Source: Chitinophaga skermanii
GTDB taxonomy: Bacteria; Bacteroidota; Bacteroidia; Chitinophagales; Chitinophagaceae
Assembly (NCBI RefSeq): GCF_003259335.1
Contig: NZ_QLLL01000003.1
Location: forward strand, 248,001-312,000
DNA: 64,000 nt
Reading direction: 5' to 3'
Below are positions 1 to 7,860 of the stretch, piece after piece. Position 1 is the first letter of the stretch. The number at the start of each line of letters is the position of its first letter. The notes below the pieces were generated by a model. That model saw only the letters and a list, made by a program, of their open reading frames with translations, did no database searches and was not told the DNA's origin. The translations under genes and the position numbers were made by a program.

Positions 1-984
1 ACGACCACTCCATAACAAGCTGCTCACCTCGTTTAACTGGTAACGGGCACGACCTTGCAGGTTGATACTATGATACGGTGGGGCCGTTTGTCCATCCTTT
101 AAATATTCTGTATTTACGTTAAAGCCACCTGTTTTATAAAAATCACCGCCTAAGAAAGTTGCACCTTTACCTTTCGCAAACTGGGTTTCACCTTCTACGT
201 TTGCATCAATAGTATTGTAAGTACCATACAGCATGCCTATTTTAGCGTGTTGTTGGGTGGCATTTTGCTTAGTAATAATATTGATTACACCACCCAAGGC
301 CTCGGAGCCATATAGGCTACTGGCTGCCCCTTTTATTACTTCTACGCGCTCGATACCTGCTACACTAATCCGGGAGATATCGAAATTGCCGTTGAACCTA
401 CCGGTCATGGGTTGCCCGTTCAACAATACCAATATATAATCCGAACTAAAGCCCTGCATTTGTAAGCCTACACTTCGGTTACCTGATCCAAGATCATTTA
501 CAATGGCCATACCTGTTTGTTCACGTAGTACTTCATCGAGCCTACGGGAGCCCATTTGTTGGATGGTTTTTTTATCGATGATAAGGGTAGGGTTGGCAAT
601 TTTTTTAACGTCGATTACGTCATCTTCCTTTTTATAACGTTCGTGCGTTACTTGTACAGTATTGAGGTTGCGTTCTTTCGGTGCGAGTTGAAAATCGTGT
701 TGTATTTGTACGCCTGCTTTGATGGCAAGGTTGACGAATGCTTCGTTAAACCCGGTTGCATTTGCTACCAGGATATAGTTGCCTTGCGGGATGCGGGCTA
801 TGGAATAAACGCCATTAGCGTCAACGGTTGCATGAAAGGACAGTGACGCATTATGTAACAATATCTTCGCATGTGGTACAGGGTGCCCCTCGCTGGTTAT
901 TTTCCCTTGTAGGGTGGCATGTTGTGCCGAAACGGAATGAACAGCCAACACAAAGAGGATCAATAAGTAGTACGCACATTTCAT
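1..984 (-). CDS. TonB-dependent receptor, N-terminal part (gene runs off left edge)
   Basis: This is the first 328 codons of an outer-membrane TonB-dependent receptor; the rest of the beta-barrel lies beyond base 1. The ATG at 984 gives a Sec signal peptide ending near VHSVSAQ. A carboxypeptidase-regulatory-like beta-sandwich follows (about residues 22-100), then a plug domain with the typical stretch IERVEVIKGAASSLYGSEAL and GGVINIITK near residues 200-230. The plug is of the CirA/BtuB type, so cobalamin or a catecholate/haem-type iron ligand is plausible, but the substrate cannot be read from this fragment. The gene diverges from a PchR-like AraC regulator and shares with it a promoter region holding two copies of an operator-like motif. 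The family is certain; the ligand is open. Confidence 0.93.
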   Translation of the reverse strand, partial: MKCAYYLLILFVLAVHSVSAQHATLQGKITSEGHPVPHAKILLHNASLSFHATVDANGVYSIARIPQGNYILVANATGFNEAFVNLAIKAGVQIQHDFQLAPKERNLNTVQVTHERYKKEDDVIDVKKIANPTLIIDKKTIQQMGSRRLDEVLREQTGMAIVNDLGSGNRSVGLQMQGFSSDYILVLLNGQPMTGRFNGNFDISRISVAGIERVEVIKGAASSLYGSEALGGVINIITKQNATQQHAKIGMLYGTYNTIDANVEGETQFAKGKGATFLGGDFYKTGGFNVNTEYLKDGQTAPPYHSINLQGRARYQLNEVSSLLWSGR

Positions 985-1041
985 GATAGACCGGGGAAGA
1001 TTGTTTGGGGGGCAAAGGTCTTACTATTCCAACACCCAAGT

Positions 1042-1111
1042 GGGAGAATAACTTACCTAAAAAGGAGAAACCAAGCCGCTACTATTCCCTCAATCGGGAG
1101 AATTATTTACC
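1042..1111 (+). promoter_or_regulatory. Paired operator-like motif between receptor and AraC regulator
   Basis: Two near-identical 16-mers, GGGAGAATAACTTACC (1042-1057) and GGGAGAATTATTTACC (1096-1111), start 54 bp apart. Each is preceded by ACTATTCC, 11 or 7 bases upstream. They lie between the divergent receptor gene (984) and the AraC gene (1259). Related motifs occur upstream of the HmuY group and of the second receptor, so a shared regulator, perhaps the adjacent AraC protein, is inferred. Confidence 0.5.
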
Positions 1112-1258
1112 ATATACGGAAAAACTGAATTGTCAAATACACCATGACAAAGGCTTTTCCCGTTTTCGCAAATTCAGTTCCCTATTACATAAACATGCTA
1201 TGCATTAATTAAATTAATATTGCTTGGTTACACATTCATTCGTTAAATCAATATACCA

Positions 1259-2248
1259 TTGTCTGCGCTGCAACCTAGTAATACAACACCTGGTAAAGCT
1301 TGTCCATTTGATATCAAAGGCGGTGAGCAATTAAAGGAGAGAAAACGTACCCTTACACATGAAGGGCATAATGGGTATGTGCATGAAGTATCGAGTCCGG
1401 ATGGTATAAATTTGGGTTATTACAACGTAAAATCTAGCCAAGCGGGGAAAGTGATCTTCGAGAATCAGCAACCCTTTATACAATTAAGCTATAACCTAGT
1501 AGGGAATAAGAGCTATCATATCGATCATGGTCGTAAGATATTAGCTGCTATAGAAAAGCAACAATATAACTATTTGTACCTGCCGAAAGAGGAGATTCAA
1601 CTACAATGGCCTGCCAATGAACAGTTAGAGATATTCGAGTTAGGTGTAAGTACCGACTTGTTATTGAATTTCTTGCCAGAAGAGCATCCATTGTTTCCCA
1701 TCTTTTCTAAAAGTATGGCCTACAATGCACCGGCATCTCTCAGTAAAATGAATTTGCCTTTGCCTTCCACCCTGAGTACGATTTTATATGATATGCTTAA
1801 CTGCCCACTAGATGGTCGTTACAAGCAATTGTACTTGAAAGCGAAAACAATTGAGCTGTTGGCCATCCAATTAACGCAATACGAGCAAATAATTGGGGTG
1901 CCCAAGAGCGAACAGTATTCGCGTGCTTTGAAGAAGGAAGATGTAGATAGGATGTATCATGCCCGGGATATTATTGTAGGGAACATGAATAGTCCTTGTA
2001 CCTTAATCGATTTGGCACACCAAGTAGGCACCAACGATGCTTATTTGAAAAGTCATTTCAAACAGGTATTTGGTACCACTGTTTACGGCTACCTGCAAAG
2101 CATAAAAATGACCCATGCCCGCGAGATGTTGTCGCAAGGCAAGAGTGTATCGGAAGTGGCTTATTTATCGGGTTATAAGCATACGGCGCATTTTACCCGT
2201 GCATTTAAAAAACACTTTGGATTTGCACCGGGGATTATGAAGAAATAG
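1259..2248 (+). CDS. AraC family regulator, PchR-like
   Basis: The product is a 329-aa transcription factor. The C-terminal third (about residues 225-329) is a double helix-turn-helix AraC domain: VDRMYHARDIIVGNMNSP opens it, and the second helix pair contains SVSEVAYLSGYKHTAHFTRA. The N-terminal 200 residues resemble the ligand-sensing region of PchR-type activators, which respond to ferric siderophores. No in-frame ATG exists until well inside the protein, so the TTG at 1259 (or another non-ATG codon close by) must be the start. It diverges from the receptor at 1-984. By analogy with PchR it probably activates that receptor when its ligand is present. Family is certain; the ligand is inferred. 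Confidence 0.9.
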   Translation: MSALQPSNTTPGKACPFDIKGGEQLKERKRTLTHEGHNGYVHEVSSPDGINLGYYNVKSSQAGKVIFENQQPFIQLSYNLVGNKSYHIDHGRKILAAIEKQQYNYLYLPKEEIQLQWPANEQLEIFELGVSTDLLLNFLPEEHPLFPIFSKSMAYNAPASLSKMNLPLPSTLSTILYDMLNCPLDGRYKQLYLKAKTIELLAIQLTQYEQIIGVPKSEQYSRALKKEDVDRMYHARDIIVGNMNSPCTLIDLAHQVGTNDAYLKSHFKQVFGTTVYGYLQSIKMTHAREMLSQGKSVSEVAYLSGYKHTAHFTRAFKKHFGFAPGIMKK

Positions 2249-2280
2249 CCGCCTGTAACTTATTAAATTTACATCATTAA

Positions 2281-2310
2281 ACAGCCTCGAGGATTTATCT
2301 TGGAGGCTGT
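2281..2310 (+). terminator. Terminator of the AraC gene
   Basis: ACAGCCTC (2281-2288) pairs with GAGGCTGT (2303-2310), 33 bases after the AraC stop, followed by TCCATTTT. Confidence 0.7.
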
Positions 2311-2354
2311 TCCATTTTGGGTAGTTCTTAGACTCTCTGTATTAAGTAAATAAA

Positions 2355-2384
2355 AAAGCTGCCTCGAATGAACGAGACAGCTTT
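2355..2384 (-). terminator. Terminator of the monooxygenase/small membrane protein operon
   Basis: AAAGCTGCCTCG (2355-2366) pairs with CGAGACAGCTTT (2373-2384) apart from one mismatch. On the minus strand it is followed by a T-run, as expected for the end of the operon at 2410-2867. Confidence 0.75.
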
Positions 2385-2409
2385 CCACTACAATTCAATT
2401 GTAAGTAAT

Positions 2410-2538
2410 CTATTTAGCAAGCCAATAGATGAAAACCAGCCACAGCAGGCCCTTAACTAGGAAGAAGAGAAATCCCCAAAAGCCTAAGCGCTTCAGCCAT
2501 TTCATCACCTTTTGTTGAGTGGTTAGTTTTATTTCCAT
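2410..2538 (-). CDS. Small single-span membrane protein, 42 aa
   Basis: A 43-codon gene reads MEIKLTTQQKVMKWLKRLGF and then a hydrophobic segment ending in FIYWLAK. It has an amphipathic basic N-terminus and one membrane helix (about residues 20-40). Its ATG overlaps the TAA of the upstream monooxygenase gene by one base (TAATG), which indicates translational coupling and a shared job. No named family is recognised. In this setting it could anchor or assist the haem-degrading monooxygenase or a transporter at the inner membrane (inference). A terminator follows directly. Confidence 0.75.
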   Translation of the reverse strand: MEIKLTTQQKVMKWLKRLGFWGFLFFLVKGLLWLVFIYWLAK

Positions 2539-2867
2539 TATTCACTAATTACTTGGTAGATTTTAAAATCACTAGTCATCGGTGCAGGACGACCTTCTGC
2601 TTTTGCTTTTGCCAAATCTTCGAAACCGCGCTTATGACCGGCAATAAAGGCTTCTGATTTAGTCCAATCTTTAAACGACTGTTCGTTTTCCCAATAGCTA
2701 ACAATTAAATAAGCATCGCCTTCTTTTGAAGGGCGTAATACGTGCATGTTAATGAAGCCAGGCATCGTGTCGATCGCGTGGGCGCGGCTAGCAAATAATT
2801 GTTCGAAACGTTCTTGGTATTCCGTGTTGCAGTTAATGTAATTAATGGCTACAAAATTTTTGTTCAT
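2538..2867 (-). CDS. Antibiotic-biosynthesis-monooxygenase-fold protein, IsdG/HmoB-like haem oxygenase
   Basis: This 109-aa ferredoxin-like ABM-domain protein opens haem to release iron in characterised relatives (IsdG, HmoB). The Asn-Trp-His triad of IsdG-type enzymes is matched by N9 (FVAINY), W68 (KDWTKSEAF) and H78 (IAGHKRGF). It is cytoplasmic with no signal peptide. It is co-transcribed with the 42-aa membrane protein and diverges from HmuY-type haem-binding lipoproteins across a region with four operator-like motifs. That context fits intracellular haem degradation after uptake. Other ABM proteins act on quinones or polyketides, but the triad and neighbours favour haem. Confidence 0.87.
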   Translation of the reverse strand: MNKNFVAINYINCNTEYQERFEQLFASRAHAIDTMPGFINMHVLRPSKEGDAYLIVSYWENEQSFKDWTKSEAFIAGHKRGFEDLAKAKAEGRPAPMTSDFKIYQVISE

Positions 2868-2930
2868 GATGATCTATTTAAATGATGGATCAAAGGTAAA
2901 CTTGTCATACAAATGTCATTTGCCTATATC

Positions 2931-3021
2931 GGAATTACATTTACCATATCGGGAAAATTAATACCATGGCGGTTTTTTCCCTTTTTGGTTGCTTTTTCTC
3001 CCATAGGGGTCATTTATTCCC
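2931..3021. promoter_or_regulatory. Four operator-like motifs between haem oxygenase and HmuY genes
   Basis: Plus-strand copies are GGAATTACATTTACC (2931-2945) and GGGAAAATTAATACC (2951-2965). Minus-strand copies are GGGAGAAAAAGCAACC (2987-3002) and GGGAATAAATGACC (3008-3021). One pair faces each way, matching the two divergent genes. The similarity to the motifs at 1042-1111 suggests the same regulator. Confidence 0.45.
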
Positions 3022-3102
3022 TGCAATTTTGCATCATCGAAATAGGAAACCTGTTTTTGTGCTGTAGACATCCACATTCATTCATTCGATTTATTTGACG
3101 AT

Positions 3103-3813
3103 ATGAACATCACCCAAATTTTAAAACGCCGTCGTTTCGCCCTTATCATTGGCTTTAGCAGTTTCATAGTAGCTTGTTCAAAAGATAATAGCGACCCAGT
3201 GCCATCTACCGACCTAAGTACCTTCGTGTATGATATGCCTGCAGATACAGGTGCATCCATGGGGGGGAGCGTGGATGGAAAAACGCAACGACCGTTTTAT
3301 ACCATCACTTTTCAATTCAGCACACAAAACAAGCAAGTGATCCGCAATAAAGTAGATTCTACGAGCTTGCTACAGAAAGGCGATTGGGATATCGCGTTTA
3401 CCAAGGAATATAATTCATACGTAGTTACCAATAACGGAACAGTAGCCGGTACGCCGGGTTATGGTGGGCCTGGGAAGGGTAGGTTAGTGATTGTTGAAAA
3501 GCCGTATGACCAAGTAATAGAAGCCCCTGCCGAGGATGTGTTTCAGCGTGATGGTTTAGCGGGTGTGGGTTGGGATAATGGGAACGGCCTCGGGTGGTTC
3601 TTTTATTCGTTGAATAACCACATTTGTGTACCTATTAAGAACCGTACTTATGTATTGAAAACAGCAGAAGGGAAATATGCGAAATTGGAGTTATTGAATA
3701 TCTATAAAGGCAACCCTAAAGTAGTGACCGACCTGTTTTGGCCTTCTCCTTACATTACCTTTAGATATTACGTACAGGCAGACGGTTCCCGCAACTTGAA
3801 ATCGACAAAGTAG
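3103..3813 (+). CDS. HmuY family haem-binding lipoprotein (first copy)
   Basis: This 236-aa lipoprotein has lipobox FIVAC with C25 as the lipidated residue. The HmuY fold is shown by KGDWDIAFT (residues 92-100), the Gly-rich NNGTVAGTPGYGGPGKG, and a C-terminal YITFRYYVQADGS strand typical of the family. HmuY proteins take haem from host or environmental haemoproteins at the cell surface and pass it to a TonB receptor. H173, in LNNHICVPIKNRTYV, sits at a place where the two other HmuY-like proteins here also carry His, so it may be a haem ligand. It is the first gene of a five-gene plus-strand operon. No TonB receptor lies inside the operon. Confidence 0.9.
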   Translation: MNITQILKRRRFALIIGFSSFIVACSKDNSDPVPSTDLSTFVYDMPADTGASMGGSVDGKTQRPFYTITFQFSTQNKQVIRNKVDSTSLLQKGDWDIAFTKEYNSYVVTNNGTVAGTPGYGGPGKGRLVIVEKPYDQVIEAPAEDVFQRDGLAGVGWDNGNGLGWFFYSLNNHICVPIKNRTYVLKTAEGKYAKLELLNIYKGNPKVVTDLFWPSPYITFRYYVQADGSRNLKSTK

Positions 3814-3844
3814 AACCAACAATATCATCATCATTTATATTTTC

Positions 3845-4630
3845 ATGTGCATGCTTTTTACCATTAAAAGGCAAGCTGCCATACTATTGCTTATAGGTAG
3901 CGTAGTAATGACAGCTTGTTCAAAAGAGAACAACGATACAACACCTGCACCAGGGCCAACGGGTCCGTCTGTAGCAACGGGTGTATATACTGTAACGAAC
4001 TTAGTGGCCGACACATCGGCTAATTCGGGTGGAAACGCGGAAGTGTTGTATTATAGTTTAGAGGAGAATAAAGTGATTCCTGCGTCTCAACGACAAACAG
4101 GTAACTGGGATATTTGCTTTTACGGGATTTACAACAGTAGTGTTTACCCGAATAACAGTGGAGCAGTGGGCAGCCCGGGATTTGGCGGGCCTGGAAAAGC
4201 CAAAATCTATGTTACTGTAGATCGTAAGTTCGATGCTCAATACTACGATACCCTCAACTTCAAACCCAAAACATTACCTATTCCACGCGCATTATGGACC
4301 ACCGCTTTTGCTGCTGTAAAAACAGCTGATGAAAGCAACATGCAAACGCGTGATATTGGGTTAGATCATTACCAGAACGAGTTTGATGGTTGGGGTTATT
4401 ATGATTTTTATGGTACATTATTCCCTGGCAACGAAAAGAAAACACACGTTGTGTATGCTTTGCCGAGAGTAATGATTGTAAAAACACATAAAGGTCATTA
4501 CGCTAAATTGATCATCGAGAACATTTATAAAGACAGCCCAATTGATCCAAACCGCGATAACAAGCCAGGTTACGTAACCTTTACATACGCCATCCAAATG
4601 GACGGCTCTACGAACTTGGATATCAAGTAA
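3845..4630 (+). CDS. HmuY family lipoprotein (second copy)
   Basis: This 261-aa protein has lipobox VMTAC (C25), then GNWDICFYGIYNSSV (about residues 86-100), SPGFGGPGKAKIYV, and a C-terminal YVTFTYAIQMDGSTNL matching the end of the first copy. H201 before ALPRVMIVKT corresponds to H173 of the upstream protein. The ATG at 3845 gives MCMLFT; the ATG at 3851 is an equally good start. It lies 31 bases after the first HmuY gene, so it is co-transcribed and arose by an old duplication. It has a longer middle section than copy one. Surface haem binding is inferred from the family. Confidence 0.88.
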   Translation: MCMLFTIKRQAAILLLIGSVVMTACSKENNDTTPAPGPTGPSVATGVYTVTNLVADTSANSGGNAEVLYYSLEENKVIPASQRQTGNWDICFYGIYNSSVYPNNSGAVGSPGFGGPGKAKIYVTVDRKFDAQYYDTLNFKPKTLPIPRALWTTAFAAVKTADESNMQTRDIGLDHYQNEFDGWGYYDFYGTLFPGNEKKTHVVYALPRVMIVKTHKGHYAKLIIENIYKDSPIDPNRDNKPGYVTFTYAIQMDGSTNLDIK

Positions 4631-4644
4631 AACTTACTACAACC

Positions 4645-5406
4645 ATGATGTATATAACCAATTTGAAACGCGCTGCCTTAGCGTGTTGTGTGACGCTTAT
4701 TGCCTTCACGAGCTGTTCGAAAACAACAACAATAGATCCGCCGGCATTAGCACAAAACAGGGTATTGACGTATAAAATTGTAAACGTAGCCGGTGATCCT
4801 ATCCAAGGCATCGTAAACGACCGTGATAGCGCTATTACCGTTTATTTGCCTTATTATTTACAACTAACTTCTATTCAACCTGAGATCACCATATCGGAAG
4901 GAGCCAGCATAACACCCGCAAGCGGTACTTTGGTGGAAGACTTATTGAAAATGTTTTTCTCGGGTACCAAAATCCAATACGTTGTAAAAGCCAAAGATGG
5001 TGCACAACGCACCTATACCCTTAAAATAGAAGCACAACAACCTCCTTTAGTCATAAATGAACTCTCGCCCGATGCTAACACCATCACGGCGTATGACTTT
5101 AACATGGGCGATTTATATGCCAGCCTAAGTATCACATTACACGGTAGTGGCTTTGCTGCATCGAACGATTTAATCCAAGCAGACTTGCTAGATGCGACTG
5201 GGAAAGCCGTATTTAAATTCGGATTGAGCACCTTCAATACAAATAACTTGACAATGATGGGAATTAATATTGCCCGGTATAATCCTACAGATTATGAAGC
5301 ATTGAAAGCTTTACCGGCTACAGGTTTATACAAAATTAGGGTGTATAGCTACGCGAAAGTAGTAACACTTCAGCATCCTATCAGGCTCAATTTACTAAAC
5401 AAATAA
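4645..5406 (+). CDS. Surface lipoprotein with DUF5018-like beta domain
   Basis: This 253-aa lipoprotein has lipobox FTSC in its N-terminal 30 residues. After a short linker comes a beta-sandwich of the kind found in Bacteroidota surface lipoproteins: ISEGASITPASG, then IQYVVKAKDGAQRTYTLKIE. The second half, with LSITLHGSGFAASNDLIQAD, resembles an IPT/TIG-type immunoglobulin-like fold. It has no catalytic motif, so a binding or scaffold role at the cell surface is inferred. It lies 14 bases after the second HmuY gene, as the third gene of the operon, and is related to the next protein in its first half. The exact ligand is unknown. Confidence 0.75.
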   Translation: MMYITNLKRAALACCVTLIAFTSCSKTTTIDPPALAQNRVLTYKIVNVAGDPIQGIVNDRDSAITVYLPYYLQLTSIQPEITISEGASITPASGTLVEDLLKMFFSGTKIQYVVKAKDGAQRTYTLKIEAQQPPLVINELSPDANTITAYDFNMGDLYASLSITLHGSGFAASNDLIQADLLDATGKAVFKFGLSTFNTNNLTMMGINIARYNPTDYEALKALPATGLYKIRVYSYAKVVTLQHPIRLNLLNK

Positions 5407-5420
5407 TTTTTCCGCTCATC

Positions 5421-6449
5421 ATGCAATCAACATATACATTTAAAGGCATCCTGGCAGGCGCAGGCATTATTGCGATGGCAGCCTGTTCTAAAGATACCGA
5501 GTACGCTAAGTATCCATACAATGCCATCGAAACATTTGCTGTAACAGCCAACGGTTTTACCGTGCAAGGTGCTATCGACAAAGATTCTATCACCGTATAT
5601 TGGCCTACTTATGTAGCACAGCCTACAAATGTAACGGCCAAAGTAACTCCATCTGAAAAAGCAACCGTAACACCGGCCAGCGGTGCGAGTGTTGATTTTA
5701 AAACCGGCACTAAGTTTACAGTGAAGGCAGAAAATGGAACAACAAAAGATTACTTCTTAAAAGTTGTCTTTAACCAGCCACCGATTCAATTATATGAATT
5801 AGCTATTCCGTCTGCTGAGAAAGGAGCGGTGGCGAACTTCGATCTAAATTCTATATTGAAATATGTGATTGAAGATACCGTGCAAACTAAGTTTTACTTG
5901 GTAGGCAATAACAATGTATCGCATCAAATGAAGATAGCATTTGTTACCACGCCACAAAATGCCCGTGTATTGGCCGTACATATTCCTAATTCGGCGGATA
6001 TAGTGGAAGGAGCATATAAAATAAGGATAACGAGTGGCTTATCGAGCTACCAAAGTGATGGATTCATTTTCGGCGTTGTATATCCAAACGCGGCATTTCC
6101 TAAAGCAGATAATATTACATCGGCAGTTTCTGTAAAACGAGGTACAAATATCACCTTCACAGGTAAAGGTTTTGTGGATATGAAAGAAGCGCGGGTATTT
6201 GGCTACAATGCGAACTGGATGGAAGTAGAGTTAGGCAAATGGGAATTAGTGAGCTATACAGCCACCACTGCTACCTACAAAATACCTACAGATTTTCCAA
6301 CCGGTACGTACGATTTCGGCGACTGGAGTACAACGGCTATTGGATTCCAATTGCGTACCTCTGATTTTATTGGGAATTACAATTGGGCCAATATTCGTAA
6401 GAACTACGTCAACGTAGGTGGATTCGTGAAATTTACCATAACGGAATAA
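5421..6449 (+). CDS. Surface lipoprotein with DUF5018-like and IPT/TIG-like domains
   Basis: This 342-aa lipoprotein has lipobox MAAC and mature N-terminus CSKDTEYAKYPYN. Residues 35-125 repeat the beta domain of the upstream protein (VTPSEKATVTPASGASVDF, then FTVKAENGTTKDYFLKV). A middle domain and a C-terminal IPT/TIG-like domain follow (VSVKRGTNITFTGKGFVD). It follows its neighbour by 14 bases and is clearly a longer paralogue. A receptor-accessory or ligand-binding role in haem uptake is inferred only from position. Confidence 0.75.
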   Translation: MQSTYTFKGILAGAGIIAMAACSKDTEYAKYPYNAIETFAVTANGFTVQGAIDKDSITVYWPTYVAQPTNVTAKVTPSEKATVTPASGASVDFKTGTKFTVKAENGTTKDYFLKVVFNQPPIQLYELAIPSAEKGAVANFDLNSILKYVIEDTVQTKFYLVGNNNVSHQMKIAFVTTPQNARVLAVHIPNSADIVEGAYKIRITSGLSSYQSDGFIFGVVYPNAAFPKADNITSAVSVKRGTNITFTGKGFVDMKEARVFGYNANWMEVELGKWELVSYTATTATYKIPTDFPTGTYDFGDWSTTAIGFQLRTSDFIGNYNWANIRKNYVNVGGFVKFTITE

Positions 6450-6543
6450 CATAACATCATTGCAGCAATAATATCAACGGGGTTTTTGGTATGTACAACC
6501 CGCATACTTTTCATTATTATTCAATTTCAACCCTATTTTTACA

Positions 6544-7263
6544 ATGACACATACTTTCAAAACATTTCCAAAGTTAGCCTTAACAGTAGCAGGTGCTGTT
6601 GCTTTATTCTTAGCATCTTGCTCTAAAAACAACGACATCGTCGAGCCTCAATCAGCCGCTAAACTAGCTGGAGGTGGCGTTACAACATTCGCAGTAATTG
6701 CCGATGGTGATTCTGCTGCCATCGTTGGCCCTGGCGTAACTAGCGGTACAATCTACCGGGCTGGTAACGTTTACACAATCAAAAACTTCAAACAAGCTTA
6801 CTCAACAGGTGCCGGCCAGCCTGTAGATGGTAACTTCTACTGGCGCTTTACTGATAATGAAGCAGGTTCACCTGCTAACTTCAATATCAAATTCACTGGC
6901 GTTGCAACGGGCGACATTACTGTAGGTGGTTCAGACGATATCCGTTATGTTGACAAAGCATTTTCAGCTGTAACATCTGCGGATTGGGCCACTGCTTCAG
7001 TACCGGTATCTAAAACAATTGGTATGAACACAGTAACCGGTACCGGTATTCCTCCATCTGTTTCAGCATTAGCAAATGGGAAAGGTTGGTATGTTTACGG
7101 TTGGAGCTCTGGGCATACAGTAACACCGGTTTCTGGCCGCGTATTATTATACCAAAATGCTGCGAGCGGCACTATTTACGCTTTCGACATTCAATCTATT
7201 TATTTGAATGGTGTAACCGGTGGTTCATTCCCTTATTATAATTTTAGGTCGAAAGCACTTTAA
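6544..7263 (+). CDS. Divergent HmuY-like lipoprotein (third copy)
   Basis: This 239-aa lipoprotein has signal peptide and lipobox FLASC. The WDIAF section of standard HmuY is replaced by GNFYWRFTDNEAGSPANFNI, but the C-terminal half keeps the HmuY pattern: KGWYVYGWSSGH, PVSGRVLLYQNA and a closing PYYNFRSK strand. The His in SSGHTVTPVSGR matches the shared His of the two other copies. It is last in the operon, 94 bases after the fourth gene, with a strong terminator 58 bases downstream. Family membership is moderately sure. It may bind a different tetrapyrrole or pass haem on. Confidence 0.7.
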   Translation: MTHTFKTFPKLALTVAGAVALFLASCSKNNDIVEPQSAAKLAGGGVTTFAVIADGDSAAIVGPGVTSGTIYRAGNVYTIKNFKQAYSTGAGQPVDGNFYWRFTDNEAGSPANFNIKFTGVATGDITVGGSDDIRYVDKAFSAVTSADWATASVPVSKTIGMNTVTGTGIPPSVSALANGKGWYVYGWSSGHTVTPVSGRVLLYQNAASGTIYAFDIQSIYLNGVTGGSFPYYNFRSKAL

Positions 7264-7320
7264 TTGTAATGCTTGATAGTTAACCCACCCGTGAATTAAT
7301 CCGATATATTGCTGTATATA

Positions 7321-7352
7321 AAAGGGCCTTGGCTAATTGCTGAGGCCCTTTT
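7321..7352 (+). terminator. Terminator of the HmuY operon
   Basis: AAAGGGCCT (from 7321) pairs with AGGCCCTTT (ending 7351), followed by a T-run. Confidence 0.85.
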
Positions 7353-7543
7353 TATGTTTATGATATAGTAATAATTGATAAGATAAATATTGATTAAAAA
7401 AATAATGTAACATCAAGTATTGATACATGAAAAATTGACAAGTAATGAAGTTTTAAATGATTTTAAGGTGTGAATTGAGAAGACATTGCCTCTTGTATAT
7501 TTTCACATTTTTAATGCATTTTTCAATCATTATTCAGATAGGG

Positions 7544-7666
7544 CTCATCTTATAGAACAAAACATGCATATTAGTTGTTCTATGAGATATCAATCGTATA
7601 ATAACATTTGTTCATTTATCATACTTTAAAGTTTAGAAACAACCGCTCTTCTCCAGGAGCGGTTTT
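7544..7666 (+). ncRNA. Possible small RNA between HmuY operon and OmpA gene
   Basis: The stretch 7353-7860 has no credible gene. It contains a perfect 9-bp hairpin (ATAGAACAA 7552-7560 with TTGTTCTAT 7575-7583) and, 57 bases on, a textbook terminator (AACCGCTC at 7641 with GAGCGGTT, then TTT). A terminator with no gene before it, downstream of another terminator, suggests a short untranslated transcript. No known RNA family is recognised. Bases 7667-7860 show nothing clear beyond the promoter region of the OmpA gene. Confidence 0.3.
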
Positions 7667-7860
7667 CTAATTACTTTCTAATCAGCTACTTAAAATGCCC
7701 TATTTACCTGCTTTTAGCATTTCATCACTGTAGCTTTTACTGCATGCAAACGGCCTACTTTTAGTCCTTTACCTAAAAATGGCATGGTTGTGGCAAGTAT
7801 AGGGGTAAGGTGGAAATAGTCCGTCTTCTTATAGATTACATTACTAAATATCAATTATAT

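Noticed and set aside
1005..1208. 67-codon open frame between the first receptor and the AraC gene
   Set aside because: It runs through the paired operator-like motifs, has a Lys/Asn-rich unstructured translation and no family likeness.
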